From assembly GCF_011813015.1 (NCBI RefSeq), contig NZ_QHLQ01000003.1, positions 62,001-126,000 of the forward strand: a stretch of DNA of 64,000 nt. Direction: 5' to 3'. The stretch is from Parasedimentitalea denitrificans. GTDB lineage: Bacteria > Pseudomonadota > Alphaproteobacteria > Rhodobacterales > Rhodobacteraceae. How positions within the stretch are numbered: the stretch's first letter is position 1; each line of letters opens with the position of its first letter. The position numbers and the translations under genes were made by a program. Of the stretch, positions 43,594 through 52,621 are shown one piece after another. The notes under the pieces were generated by a model that was not told the origin of the DNA, ran no database searches, and saw only the letters and a program-made list of their open reading frames with translations.

Positions 43594-44648
43594 TTTGCTT
43601 CTCCGTAACTTTGTTCAATCTCTATCAACCGCTGTTTGCGCCATAATCCACCGCCATACCCTGTCAGAGATCCATCTGCCGCGATCACGCGATGGCAGGG
43701 CACAATTAGGGCCAACTGGTTGGTCCCATTTGCCCGCGCCACCGCACGTACCGCCGATGGGCGCCCAATATCCTGCGCCAGTTGCGAGTAGCTGCGGGTT
43801 TCACCAGCTGGAATTTCCCGTAGAGCGGTCCAAACCTGCTGCTCAAACTCTGTCCCGTTCATAGCCAGTGGCGTCGAAAACTGCGCGTTATCTCCTGCAA
43901 AAAAGCGCCCCAACTCTTCAGCCACCTGTACGGTTGGATCAGGGCGGCCAAAGCCAATGCCACCATTTGTGCTTTTCTGTAGTTTGGCCAATTCACGCGG
44001 CAGGGCCTTGCGGTCAATGAACTCTAACAAGTGCAGCGCATGGCGACAGCTAACCGCGATCATTGAACCCAGTGGAGTTTCGATCCAGTCCGCCATCAGC
44101 AAGGCATCGCGACTGAACTGCCCCGGAGACTGCCCGAGCAGCCGGGCAAATGCGTCACGAAAGGCGCTGGCGGATTCGAAACCGGCATCAATCTGTGCAG
44201 CGATGACAGGGTCGCCAGCGCTAAGGGCGGTGAACCCTTCCCGCAGGCGGCGCTGACGGGCCATTTCCAGAAATGTCATGCCAAAGTGCCGTTTAAAGCT
44301 ACGCCGTACGGTCGAGGCATCCAGCCCCATTGCGCCGAGATCATCCTCTGACCAACGATATCCCGGGCGGGCCTCAAGAGACTTCAACAAACGATCAACC
44401 AACGGATCAGCCTCGGCCATAGGGGCCAGTGGGTGACAACGCTTACAGGCCCGAAACCCTGCATCTATGCAGGCTCCAACCGTTTCAAAGAACTGGCAGT
44501 TTTCCGGCTTAGGCTTGCGCGCTGGACACGTCAGGCGGCAGAAGATCCCAGTTGAGGTTACCCCAACATAGGCCCTCCCATCATAGCGCTCATCCCGCGC
44601 TACAAGGGCGTCATACAGTGTGGTGAATTCTGGCATATCAAACATCAT
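43590..44648 (-). CDS. ada: Ada, bifunctional DNA methyl-repair protein and activator
   Basis: About 352 aa with three parts. The N-terminal zinc domain has Cys37, Cys41, Cys68 and Cys71 (GIFCRLTCPARKP and ACKRCHP); Cys37 matches the methylphosphotriester acceptor that switches Ada into an activator. An AraC-type helix-turn-helix segment covers about residues 85-180. The C-terminal O6-methylguanine-DNA methyltransferase domain carries the acceptor Cys in IVPCHRV. It repairs alkylated DNA and induces the adaptive response. The start is not certain: Met codons at 44648, 44645 and 44636 are all possible after GTGGA. The upstream extension to 44720 is unlikely. Confidence 0.92.
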   Translation of the reverse strand: MMFDMPEFTTLYDALVARDERYDGRAYVGVTSTGIFCRLTCPARKPKPENCQFFETVGACIDAGFRACKRCHPLAPMAEADPLVDRLLKSLEARPGYRWSEDDLGAMGLDASTVRRSFKRHFGMTFLEMARQRRLREGFTALSAGDPVIAAQIDAGFESASAFRDAFARLLGQSPGQFSRDALLMADWIETPLGSMIAVSCRHALHLLEFIDRKALPRELAKLQKSTNGGIGFGRPDPTVQVAEELGRFFAGDNAQFSTPLAMNGTEFEQQVWTALREIPAGETRSYSQLAQDIGRPSAVRAVARANGTNQLALIVPCHRVIAADGSLTGYGGGLWRKQRLIEIEQSYGEAK

Positions 44649-44736
44649 TCCACGGTAATACCGAATGCAGCCCCGACCCGTAGCCGGAAATCGGGCGTGG
44701 ATGTAAATTATGAAATACAAATCTCACCCGGCAAAC

Positions 44737-44765
44737 AAAAAAAGACCGCCCCAACCGGGACGGCC
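44737..44765 (-). terminator. Terminator of the gpmI-envC-ctpA operon
   Basis: A 9-bp stem with two GU pairs (GGCCGTCCC / GGGGCGGTC on the minus strand) and loop GGTT, followed by seven T. It lies 26 bp after the ctpA stop and is a strong intrinsic terminator. Confidence 0.88.
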
Positions 44766-44790
44766 CTATTCTTACGTCTATCTACACGGC

Positions 44791-46122
44791 TTACTTTGCC
44801 AATGCAGACAGGCCTTTGAGCACATCAATGGCGTAGGCCAGCTGATAGTCATTTTCACGCAGATCAGCCGCAGCCTCAGCCTTGGCGCGATCTTCTTCGA
44901 TCTGGCGAATTTCATCTTCGGACAGGCTGTCATTGTTCAAGCTGCCACGTAGATCTGCCTCGGAACGGATACGGCGTGCTTCAGCGGCCTCATCCTCTTC
45001 GCTTGCGGGTACGCGACGTGGCTGTTCAACGACGATGTCAGGTGAAACACCCAGCGCCTGAATCGAACGCCCAGACGGAGTGTAGTAGCGGGCTGTGGTC
45101 AAGCGCATAGCCCCATCACCACGCAGTGGCATCACGGTCTGGACCGACCCCTTACCAAAGCTCTTGGTGCCGACAACGATTGCGCGACGGTGGTCTTGCA
45201 ATGCACCGGCAACAATTTCAGAGGCAGAGGCAGAGCCGCCGTTGATCAGAACCACAATCGGCAGACCTTTAGCCAGATCACCAGGTGTCGCGTTGAAACG
45301 CTCGCCATCTTCCGGATTACGGCCACGAGTCGAAACAATTTCACCGCTTTCCAGGAATTCATCCGAGACACGGATCGCCTGATTCAACAGCCCACCTGGG
45401 TTGTTACGCAGATCCAGCACCACGCCATTGACCTTATCAATGCCGCCAGCTTCTTCGATCTGCTCATGCAGACCAGAGATCAGGTTCGGCGTTGTCTGAT
45501 CGTTAAAGGTAGAAATCCGCAGCACCACGGTCGAGCCTTCAGTGCGGGCACGAACGGCTGTCAGCTTAATGGTGTCACGGATGATCGAAACATCAAACGG
45601 CTCGTCCTCGCCTTCACGTACCACGGTGATAATGATCTCGGACCCAACCGGCCCCCGCATCATGTCGACAGCTTCGTCCAGCGACAGGCCCAGCATGCTT
45701 TCGCCATCGACGTGTGTGATAAAGTCGCCGGCTTCCATGCCAGCTTCATCCGCCGGGGTGCCGTCCATCGGCGACACAACTTTAACAAAACCCTCTTCCT
45801 GGGTCACTTCGATTCCCAAGCCGCCAAATTCGCCGCGCGTCTGCACCCGCATCTGGGTCGCGTCATCGGGCGACAGATAGCTGGAATGTGGATCGAGTGA
45901 TGCCAGCATACCGCCAATGGCTGCTTCGATCAGCTCGGTCTCATCAACCTCTTCTACGTACTGTACGCGAATGCGCTCAAAAATATCGCCAAATAGGTCC
46001 AGCTGCTCGTACACGGTAGACGCACGCGCGTCTTCCTGTGCCAACAGCGGCCCCGCCACATAGGTGGTCGCAAGGATTCCTGCCAGCGTTCCGCCAACAG
46101 CTGCCATCGCAAACTTTTTCAT
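44791..46122 (-). CDS. ctpA: Carboxyl-terminal processing protease CtpA (S41)
   Basis: A 443-aa periplasmic S41 peptidase. An N-terminal signal/anchor (AAVGGTLAGILATTYVAGPLLA) is followed by a PDZ domain (about residues 95-175) and the catalytic core with the Ser299/Lys324 dyad (NGGSASASE and SFGKGSVQ, 25 residues apart as in Prc). The C-terminal tail is charged. Ctp proteases trim periplasmic proteins and control murein hydrolases. The gene is last in an operon behind gpmI and envC, an order that places the protease with an EnvC-type hydrolase activator. Confidence 0.92.
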   Translation of the reverse strand: MKKFAMAAVGGTLAGILATTYVAGPLLAQEDARASTVYEQLDLFGDIFERIRVQYVEEVDETELIEAAIGGMLASLDPHSSYLSPDDATQMRVQTRGEFGGLGIEVTQEEGFVKVVSPMDGTPADEAGMEAGDFITHVDGESMLGLSLDEAVDMMRGPVGSEIIITVVREGEDEPFDVSIIRDTIKLTAVRARTEGSTVVLRISTFNDQTTPNLISGLHEQIEEAGGIDKVNGVVLDLRNNPGGLLNQAIRVSDEFLESGEIVSTRGRNPEDGERFNATPGDLAKGLPIVVLINGGSASASEIVAGALQDHRRAIVVGTKSFGKGSVQTVMPLRGDGAMRLTTARYYTPSGRSIQALGVSPDIVVEQPRRVPASEEDEAAEARRIRSEADLRGSLNNDSLSEDEIRQIEEDRAKAEAAADLRENDYQLAYAIDVLKGLSALAK

Positions 46123-46138
46123 ATGCTTTTATCCATCC

Positions 46139-47263
46139 TTATTCGGTACGGAACCAAATTTCAGGGTCCACCGGAGTATCATGCAGTCTAACTTCTATAT
46201 AGAGCGTTTCTGTTCGGTCAGTTCCAGCCCCATCACCACTTAGTGACAATATCGCACCAATTTCTGGTGTTACGCCGCCCATTAGCCCCACAGGAGTCCC
46301 CTTGGGGATCACCTGCCCCGCCTCTCCAAACACTTCGGCGAGTCCAGATAGAACAAACAACATGTCTGATTGAGGTTCAAGAATCACCACGTTGCCCAAA
46401 TCCAACAACGGACCACGATAGCGAATAGTGGCGGCAGTAGGGGATGAGACCAAGGCCCGAGGCCGGGCCGCAATCAACATGCCAGGGCGTGAGATGCCAG
46501 CAGCATCCTGCGCTCCAAATTTGCGCAAGACCAACCCCTGAACAGGCAAGGAAACCTCTCCCTTTTGGGTGCTGATGTCTGCGGTAGTTTCAACAATTTC
46601 ACCCTCGACAATGTTAGCAAGCCCACTGGCAAACCCCTCCAATGTCTCGGTCGAAGATATCAAAATCGAGGTGCGGACTGGATCTTGGGTAAATCGCTTG
46701 GGCAAGTCGCTGCGATCTGCAATGGCCGTCGACAACGATGCACGCGCTTGTTGAACGCCGGCCAAACCACTTTGCAATGCACCCGCAGCATTCTGCTGCA
46801 ACAGACGTAATGTCTGCACTTCTTCCAGATCCCGTTTCAACGCCTCGGCACGCGCATGTAACCCGGGGGTTACCTCGGCCAGCATCATCGCCGAACGGGC
46901 AGACCCAAGCGGCCCAGACGGGTGTAGCAGCAAAACCGGTGGTGCCGAGGTTTCGATTGTCTGCAAAATACCCAGCAGATCAGCAACCTCATCTTCACGC
47001 GCCTGTAATTGAGCAACCAGTTGCGCCTCACGCCGCGCCACCCGGCGCAGACCATCCCGCATTGCGGCCAAACCCGCCTCATAGGCGCGCACAGTTTCGG
47101 TTAACGCCTTGACCCTATCACGTGCACTATCAGCATTCTGTAGCCGCTCAGTCGCCGCTTCCAATTGCACGCTGGCCGCGCGGGCAGCATTGGCCGGATC
47201 CTCGGCAGCAATAGCCCCTTGTCCAACCAGACAAAGCACTAGAATGGCGGCGCGCAGCATCAT
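46139..47263 (-). CDS. envC: EnvC-like murein hydrolase activator (degenerate LytM)
   Basis: A 374-aa secreted protein with a signal peptide (MMLRAAILVLCLVGQGAIA), a long coiled coil (about residues 25-200) and a C-terminal LytM/M23 fold (about 245-374). The zinc-binding residues expected of an active M23 peptidase are not present: the HxH-like segment reads LYIEVRLHDTPVDPEIWF. It should therefore activate amidases, as EnvC does at the septum. The start overlaps the gpmI stop by 4 bp. ctpA follows after 16 bp. Confidence 0.85.
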   Translation of the reverse strand: MMLRAAILVLCLVGQGAIAAEDPANAARAASVQLEAATERLQNADSARDRVKALTETVRAYEAGLAAMRDGLRRVARREAQLVAQLQAREDEVADLLGILQTIETSAPPVLLLHPSGPLGSARSAMMLAEVTPGLHARAEALKRDLEEVQTLRLLQQNAAGALQSGLAGVQQARASLSTAIADRSDLPKRFTQDPVRTSILISSTETLEGFASGLANIVEGEIVETTADISTQKGEVSLPVQGLVLRKFGAQDAAGISRPGMLIAARPRALVSSPTAATIRYRGPLLDLGNVVILEPQSDMLFVLSGLAEVFGEAGQVIPKGTPVGLMGGVTPEIGAILSLSGDGAGTDRTETLYIEVRLHDTPVDPEIWFRTE

Positions 47264-48777
47264 GCCAGCAGACTCTCCCCAGTCATTTCCTCAGGCTTAT
47301 CCAACCCCATCAGATCCAGCAGCGTTGGTGCCAAATCTGCCAAACGCCCATCGCGCAATGTGGCACCTTCTGGTCCGCCAATCAAAGCTACTGGCACCAG
47401 GTTCAGTGTATGCGCCGTATGCGGTTCACCTGTTTCCGGATCCACCATCACCTCGCAATTGCCGTGGTCCGCAGTCACCAGCATCGCGCCACCAGCTTTT
47501 TCCAGCGCAACCACCACCGCAGCCAATCCCTGATCCACCGCTTCGCAGGCCTTCATTGCCGCCTGTAGATCACCAGTATGGCCAACCATGTCGGGATTGG
47601 CGTAGTTGGTCACAATCAGATCATAACCGGCCTCGATCGCCTCAACAAATTTGGCCGTCACCTCAGGTGCTGACATCTCTGGCTGCAAATCGTAGGTCGC
47701 CACATTGGGTGACTTCGGCATGTAACGATCTTCGCCTTGCTCAGGCTCTTCTTTGCCACCGTTCAGGAAAAACGTGACATGCGGATATTTCTCGGTCTCG
47801 GCCAGCCGGAACTGGCGCAGCCCCTGTTTGGCCACCCATTCACCTAAGGTATTGACGATCACCGCCTTGGGATAGGCAACGGTCATATAGGTGTTGTGAT
47901 CATCCGAGTACCCCACCATACCCAATAGCGCTGCCAGTTTCGGCCGTTTGCCGGTGTCAAAGGCCTCAAAATCCGGCTGTCCAATGGCTGCCAGAATCTC
48001 GCGCGCGCGGTCAGCACGGAAGTTCAGGCAAAAGAACCCATCGCCATCGCGAACACCCGGGTATTCCCCCACAACCGAGGCCGAGATGAATTCATCTGTT
48101 TCATCCTGCTCATAGGACTGAGAGACAGCCGCCTTGGCATCCATCACAAAACGTCCACCACCATTGATCATCGCCGCATAGGCCTGACTGACCCGCTCCC
48201 AACGATTGTCACGATCCATGGCATAGTAGCGCCCGGTAACAGTGGCGACTTCGGCATTCGCTGGCAAACCCGCTTGCAACGTATCAAAATACTCCAGCGC
48301 TGATTTGGGTGCCACATCCCGCCCGTCGGTAATGGCATGCAGCCAAACTGGCACGCCCGCATCCGTAATCGCCTTTACGGATGCCAGAATGTGGTTGATA
48401 TGGCCATGCACCCCACCGTCAGACACCAGCCCCATCAGATGCGCGGCACCACCGGTGGCCTTCAGCTTGGCAATAAACTCCAGCAAAGCCACATTCTCAA
48501 AGAACGAGCCATCCTCGATCGCCAGATCAATTTGCCCCAGATCCATCGCCACCACGCGACCGGCCCCAATATTGGTATGGCCCACCTCCGAGTTACCCAT
48601 CTGCCCACTGGGCAGCCCAACATCTGGCCCGTGCGTGATCAACCGCGCCTGCGGCCCCTGCGCCATTAGCGCATCAAACGTAGGAGTCTGCGCCAGATGC
48701 GGCGCATTTGCCGTGTCAGATTCACCGCTCCCCCAGCCATCAAGAATACACAGGACAACAGGTTTGGGCGTGGACAT
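47260..48777 (-). CDS. gpmI: 2,3-bisphosphoglycerate-independent phosphoglycerate mutase
   Basis: A 505-aa alkaline-phosphatase-superfamily mutase that interconverts 3- and 2-phosphoglycerate through a phosphoserine enzyme. Asp13 (CILDGWG) and Ser63 (QMGNSEVGH, the phosphorylated residue) are visible, as are the C-terminal metal motifs NYANPDMVGHTG and TADHGNCE. The ATG at 48777 follows GGAG and begins MSTPKPVVLC; an in-frame start at 48795 is rejected. It is the first gene of the gpmI-envC-ctpA operon. Confidence 0.95.
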   Translation of the reverse strand: MSTPKPVVLCILDGWGSGESDTANAPHLAQTPTFDALMAQGPQARLITHGPDVGLPSGQMGNSEVGHTNIGAGRVVAMDLGQIDLAIEDGSFFENVALLEFIAKLKATGGAAHLMGLVSDGGVHGHINHILASVKAITDAGVPVWLHAITDGRDVAPKSALEYFDTLQAGLPANAEVATVTGRYYAMDRDNRWERVSQAYAAMINGGGRFVMDAKAAVSQSYEQDETDEFISASVVGEYPGVRDGDGFFCLNFRADRAREILAAIGQPDFEAFDTGKRPKLAALLGMVGYSDDHNTYMTVAYPKAVIVNTLGEWVAKQGLRQFRLAETEKYPHVTFFLNGGKEEPEQGEDRYMPKSPNVATYDLQPEMSAPEVTAKFVEAIEAGYDLIVTNYANPDMVGHTGDLQAAMKACEAVDQGLAAVVVALEKAGGAMLVTADHGNCEVMVDPETGEPHTAHTLNLVPVALIGGPEGATLRDGRLADLAPTLLDLMGLDKPEEMTGESLLA

Positions 48778-48881
48778 GTTAGGGCTCCGGGGCAAGGGTA
48801 TTTCCTGCCTTTTACAACCTCCTAGCAGCGGGGGAAACCGCTGTTCTCTGACAACGCAACATAGCCAAGGACACCCGAGAC

Positions 48882-48904
48882 TTCTTTTTGCTTCAAATAC
48901 TCAA
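48882..48904. repeat. Short dispersed repeat, copy 2
   Basis: TTCTTTTTGCT-N2-AAATACTCAA, identical in its constant parts to 7963-7985. It lies between the dnaE2 stop and the gpmI start. The motif seems intergenic only. Confidence 0.55.
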
Positions 48905-48939
48905 ATTCCGCCCTCTCACCCTCCGATGGTTCTGATGTT

Positions 48940-51828
48940 CTACGGTGTCAGCCGATCCCTCAGCAACGCCAACGGATGCGCCTTCAGCGACAGCCGCATG
49001 GCAACGTAATCCTCTACCACCTCTTCCCCCAGCGACATCTTGGGGAGCAGCGCAGCAGGTTCATCTATCGCCTCACCCTCTAGCCCCTGGGCAAACAATG
49101 GCAATGGCTTGACCGAGGCAATCGCCTTGGCCGCCCACAGCGCTTCGCGACGTTTCATTCCTAACGCAGCAAAGGCATCGGCCTCGGCCAGTCGTTCGAT
49201 CACCCCGGGGGCCAACCCTGCCTTACGCCAAACATCATCAATCTCAGTATAGCCATTGCCACGCGCTGCGGTCAGCCAACCGGCGTCCTCTTCCCGCAAT
49301 CCCTTGATCTGGCGTAGCCCCAGCCGCAGCGCCAACCCGCCACGTCCATCCGGCTCCATCACGTTATCCCAGAAGCTGGCGTTGATGCAGATCGGACGCA
49401 CCTCGACCCCATGTTCCCGCGCATCCCGCACAATTTGGGCCGGGGCGTAAAACCCCATCGGCTGCGCATTCAACAACGAACAGGCAAAGATGCCGGGATG
49501 GTGACATTTGATCCAGGCGCTGGCATAGACCAGCAGTGCAAAACTGGCCGCATGGCTTTCCGGAAACCCATAGGACCCGAAACCCTCAATCTGACTAAAA
49601 CACCGCTCGGCAAAGTCAGTCTCGTAGCCGTTGCGCGCCATGCCGCGTAGAAAGAGCGTCCGGAATTCACTGACATTGCCGTGTTTCTTAAACGTCGCCA
49701 GCGAGCGGCGCAAACGGTCGGCCTGCTCGGGGGTGAACCCCGCTCCGACAATGGCAATCTGCATCGCCTGTTCCTGAAACAGCGGCACCCCCATCGTCTT
49801 GCCCAGCACATCCCCCAGCGCATCCGACGGCAATGTCACCTTCTCCTCGCCATTGCGCCGACGGATATAGGGGTGCACCATATCCCCTTGGATCGGGCCC
49901 GGACGGATGATCGCCACCTCGATCACCAGATCATAGAACTCACGCGGCCGCATGCGCGGCAGGAAATTCATCTGCGCCCGGCTCTCTACCTGAAACACAC
50001 CGATGCAGTCCGCCTTGCACAACATATCATAGACCACCGGATCCTCGGGCGGCAGGCTGGCCAGGTTCCAGCTTTGGCGGTGATGGGTGTGGATCAGATC
50101 AAACGCTTTGCGGATACAGGTCAACATTCCCAGGCTCAGCACATCGACCTTAAGAATGCCCAATGCGTCGATGTCGTCCTTGTCCCAGCAGATCACCGTA
50201 CGCCCCTCCATGGTGGCGTTCTCAATCGGCACCAGTTCGTCCAATCGGCCATCCGTGATGATGAAGCCGCCCACGTGCTGGGATAGGTGTCTCGGAAACC
50301 CGATGATTTGATAGACCAGATCCATGGTCTGGCGCAGACGTAGGTCACTGGCATCCAACCCGATTTCGGCCATCCTCTGCGCCTCTAGCCCCTTGGCGCT
50401 AAAGAACCCCCACAGCTGTGACGACAGCGCCGAGATCGTATCATTGCTCAACCCCATTGCCCGCCCCACCTCGCGGATTGCCCGTTTACCCCGGTAGTGA
50501 ATCACCGTCGCGCAAAGCCCTGCCCGTTCGCGGCCATAGTGTTCATAGATGTGCTGGATCACCTCTTCTCGCCGCTCGTGCTCAAAGTCCACGTCGATAT
50601 CGGGCGGCTCGTCCCGGGCCTCGGACACAAAGCGTTCGAACACCATGGTGCCGATTTCAGGGCTAACCGAGGTCACCCCCAGACAATAGCAAACCACCGA
50701 ATTTGCCGCCGAGCCACGCCCCTGGCACAGGATGCCACGGCTGCGGGCGAAATCCACGATGTCGCGCACGGTCAGAAAATAAGGTTCATAGCGCAACTTG
50801 CCGATCAGGGTTAGCTCATGCTCTAGCATGTCCCGCACTTTGGCTGAGGCCCCCCCGGGATAACGCCAAGCCAGCCCTTCCAGCGCCAACCTACGCAACC
50901 TTTCCCCCGGTGTTTCGCCAGCGACCGCCTCGCTGGGATAATCATAACGCAGCTCGTCCAGTGAAAAACTCAACTGCTGCGCCAGCGCCCCGGCCCGGTC
51001 TACGGCGTCCTCATACCCCGCAAAAATCCGCCTCATCTCAGCCTCGGATCGCATCCGCTGTTCGCCGTTGGCCAGCGCCGAGCGGCCCAGTGCCTCGACC
51101 TTGCTATGCAGCCGGATCGCGCTTAGCACATCCGCCAACCGCCGCCGCGCGCCGTGATGCATCCGCGGCGCAGCACTGGCCAACGTGGGAACACCCAGTT
51201 CGCCAGCCCAAGTTGCAACCTGTGCAAACCGCACACCGTCAGTGCCATCGTATGCCGGGGCCATCAACATATGCATCCGCCTACCAAAGCGGCGCGTCAG
51301 GCCATTTATATGCGGCAACCACCCGCCCGCACCGCCCTGCCCCCGTTGCGGCTGTGGCACCAACAGTAGGTGAAGATCCTCGGCAAACTCCAACAGATCA
51401 CACAAATGCAGGATGCAACCCCCCTTGTCTGCTCTCAGCCGCCCCCGTGAGATCAGCCGACATAGATTGCCCCATCCCACACGGGTTTCGGGCAAGACGA
51501 TCACAGGTGGCGCATCAGTGACCACCAGCTTGGCCGCCGGGATCAGGCGCGGCACGTCATAGATCGGAAAGCTGTCAGGCCGGGCAGCGCCATCCGGACA
51601 AGGCGGCCCAATCGGGTCATTGTCCTTATCCCAAGCCAACCGCTCACGTACTCGACGCGCGATGTCCCGCGCCTCGGTATGGGCACGGACGATACCGCTA
51701 ACCGAATTCTCATCCGCAATTGCCAGCGCCGGAATGCCCAGCACCAATGCACGCTGAACATACTCCTCCGGGTGAGACGCCCCGGTGAGGAAGGTAAAGT
51801 TAGAAAGATTCGCAAATTCGGCAAACAT
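48940..51828 (-). CDS. dnaE2: Error-prone DNA polymerase DnaE2
   Basis: A 962-aa C-family polymerase of the DnaE2/ImuC type. The order is a diverged PHP domain (about residues 1-200), then the palm with PPDIDVDFEHERRE and LKVDVLSLGML, which supply the catalytic aspartates, then fingers and helix-hairpin-helix. The protein stops at KAHPLALLRDRLTP, where the family usually continues into an OB-fold domain of about 100 residues. Only 162 bp separate its stop from the gpmI start, so the domain is not encoded downstream. It works with ImuB in SOS mutagenesis. A LexA-type box lies 13 bp upstream of the start. imuA and imuB are not adjacent. Confidence 0.92.
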   Translation of the reverse strand: MFAEFANLSNFTFLTGASHPEEYVQRALVLGIPALAIADENSVSGIVRAHTEARDIARRVRERLAWDKDNDPIGPPCPDGAARPDSFPIYDVPRLIPAAKLVVTDAPPVIVLPETRVGWGNLCRLISRGRLRADKGGCILHLCDLLEFAEDLHLLLVPQPQRGQGGAGGWLPHINGLTRRFGRRMHMLMAPAYDGTDGVRFAQVATWAGELGVPTLASAAPRMHHGARRRLADVLSAIRLHSKVEALGRSALANGEQRMRSEAEMRRIFAGYEDAVDRAGALAQQLSFSLDELRYDYPSEAVAGETPGERLRRLALEGLAWRYPGGASAKVRDMLEHELTLIGKLRYEPYFLTVRDIVDFARSRGILCQGRGSAANSVVCYCLGVTSVSPEIGTMVFERFVSEARDEPPDIDVDFEHERREEVIQHIYEHYGRERAGLCATVIHYRGKRAIREVGRAMGLSNDTISALSSQLWGFFSAKGLEAQRMAEIGLDASDLRLRQTMDLVYQIIGFPRHLSQHVGGFIITDGRLDELVPIENATMEGRTVICWDKDDIDALGILKVDVLSLGMLTCIRKAFDLIHTHHRQSWNLASLPPEDPVVYDMLCKADCIGVFQVESRAQMNFLPRMRPREFYDLVIEVAIIRPGPIQGDMVHPYIRRRNGEEKVTLPSDALGDVLGKTMGVPLFQEQAMQIAIVGAGFTPEQADRLRRSLATFKKHGNVSEFRTLFLRGMARNGYETDFAERCFSQIEGFGSYGFPESHAASFALLVYASAWIKCHHPGIFACSLLNAQPMGFYAPAQIVRDAREHGVEVRPICINASFWDNVMEPDGRGGLALRLGLRQIKGLREEDAGWLTAARGNGYTEIDDVWRKAGLAPGVIERLAEADAFAALGMKRREALWAAKAIASVKPLPLFAQGLEGEAIDEPAALLPKMSLGEEVVEDYVAMRLSLKAHPLALLRDRLTP

Positions 51829-51840
51829 ACTCGATACAGT

Positions 51841-51855
51841 ATTCTCGTTTTGTTC
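51841..51855. promoter_or_regulatory. SOS (LexA) box upstream of dnaE2
   Basis: ATTC-N7-GTTC (spacer TCGTTTT) has the alphaproteobacterial LexA spacing with one change in the first half-site. Its spacer resembles that of the imuB box (TCTTTTT). It lies 13-27 bp before the dnaE2 start. Confidence 0.7.
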
Positions 51856-51884
51856 TCACTTCGAGTCCCCTCGTGCATTCACTC

Positions 51885-51954
51885 GCACCGGGCCGCAGGC
51901 ACGGTGCCACGCCCAACGGGCGGAGCCACAGACAGCGGCGACAACGGGCGGGAG
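51885..51954 (+). repeat. Composite structured element, copy B (upstream of DUF1203 gene)
   Basis: A short hairpin (GCACCG 51885-51890 with CGGTGC 51902-51907) is followed by the core CCACGCCCAACGGG ... GCGACAACGGGCGGGAG, ending 82 bp before the DUF1203 start. The first two hairpins of copies A and C are missing here. Confidence 0.65.
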
Positions 51955-52036
51955 CCCTTCGTTCAAATGCGCAGGATACGGGTCGATCAGGATGCCAGAA
52001 CTCTGGCAGTACTTCAGCAACAAACGGAGACATCAC

Positions 52037-52501
52037 ATGACCAAAATCACCGCCCTACCCACCGACATTGTCCGCGCCCTGCAAAATGGTAGGCAAGATG
52101 CACACGGCCAACCCCCTGAACACGCAGTCTCGGATGGTGGCGGAAATCCCTGCCGTCATTGCCTGAAATACATTCCCAAAGGTGCCGGGATGCTGATCCT
52201 CGCCCACCGGCCGTTCCCGGAGGCACAGCCCTATGCAGAAACCGGGCCAATCTTTCTCTGCGCGGACACCTGCGAGCAACACCAAGGCGATCAAATTCCT
52301 GAGGTCTTTACCCAGTCGCCTGACTATCTGATCAAAGGCTACAGTCACGATGATCGCATCGTCTATGGCACCGGAGTAGTCATCGATAAAGATCGAATGA
52401 TGCAACAGGCCGAAGAAATTCTAGAAGATGAGCGGGTGGACTATGTGCACATCCGATCCTCCCGCAACAATTGCTATCAGGCTCGGATAGATCGGGGATA
52501 G
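52037..52501 (+). CDS. DUF1203 domain-containing protein
   Basis: A 154-aa protein of the DUF1203 family, recognised by GNPCRHCLKYIPKGAGMLILAHRPF, the following GPIFLCADTCEQH, and the C-terminal YVHIRSSRNNCYQARI. The cysteine/histidine pattern suggests a metal or redox site. Function unknown. The ATG at 52037 follows ACGGAG; longer in-frame extensions run through the structured element and are rejected. It is divergent from dnaE2 and closed by a strong terminator. Confidence 0.82.
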   Translation: MTKITALPTDIVRALQNGRQDAHGQPPEHAVSDGGGNPCRHCLKYIPKGAGMLILAHRPFPEAQPYAETGPIFLCADTCEQHQGDQIPEVFTQSPDYLIKGYSHDDRIVYGTGVVIDKDRMMQQAEEILEDERVDYVHIRSSRNNCYQARIDRG

Positions 52502-52577
52502 GACATACAGCGTTTGCCAAGGATGTTCCATCAGATTGACTGAACTGGCCAAGGCACTCACCTCGACCAACGGTTAC

Positions 52578-52619
52578 AACCTTGGCCCACCAAGAGGAAC
52601 GGGCCAAGGTTTCTTTTCT
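52578..52619 (+). terminator. Terminator after the DUF1203 gene
   Basis: A perfect 11-bp stem, AACCTTGGCCC (52578-52588) with GGGCCAAGGTT (52601-52611), and a 12-nt loop, followed by TCTTTTCT. It stands immediately before the end of the convergent DUF6428 gene. Confidence 0.87.
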
Positions 52620-52621
52620 AC

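Noticed and set aside
50703..51521. A 272-codon open frame antisense to dnaE2
   Set aside because: Pro/Ala/Arg-rich shadow of the dnaE2 frame without signal or domain.
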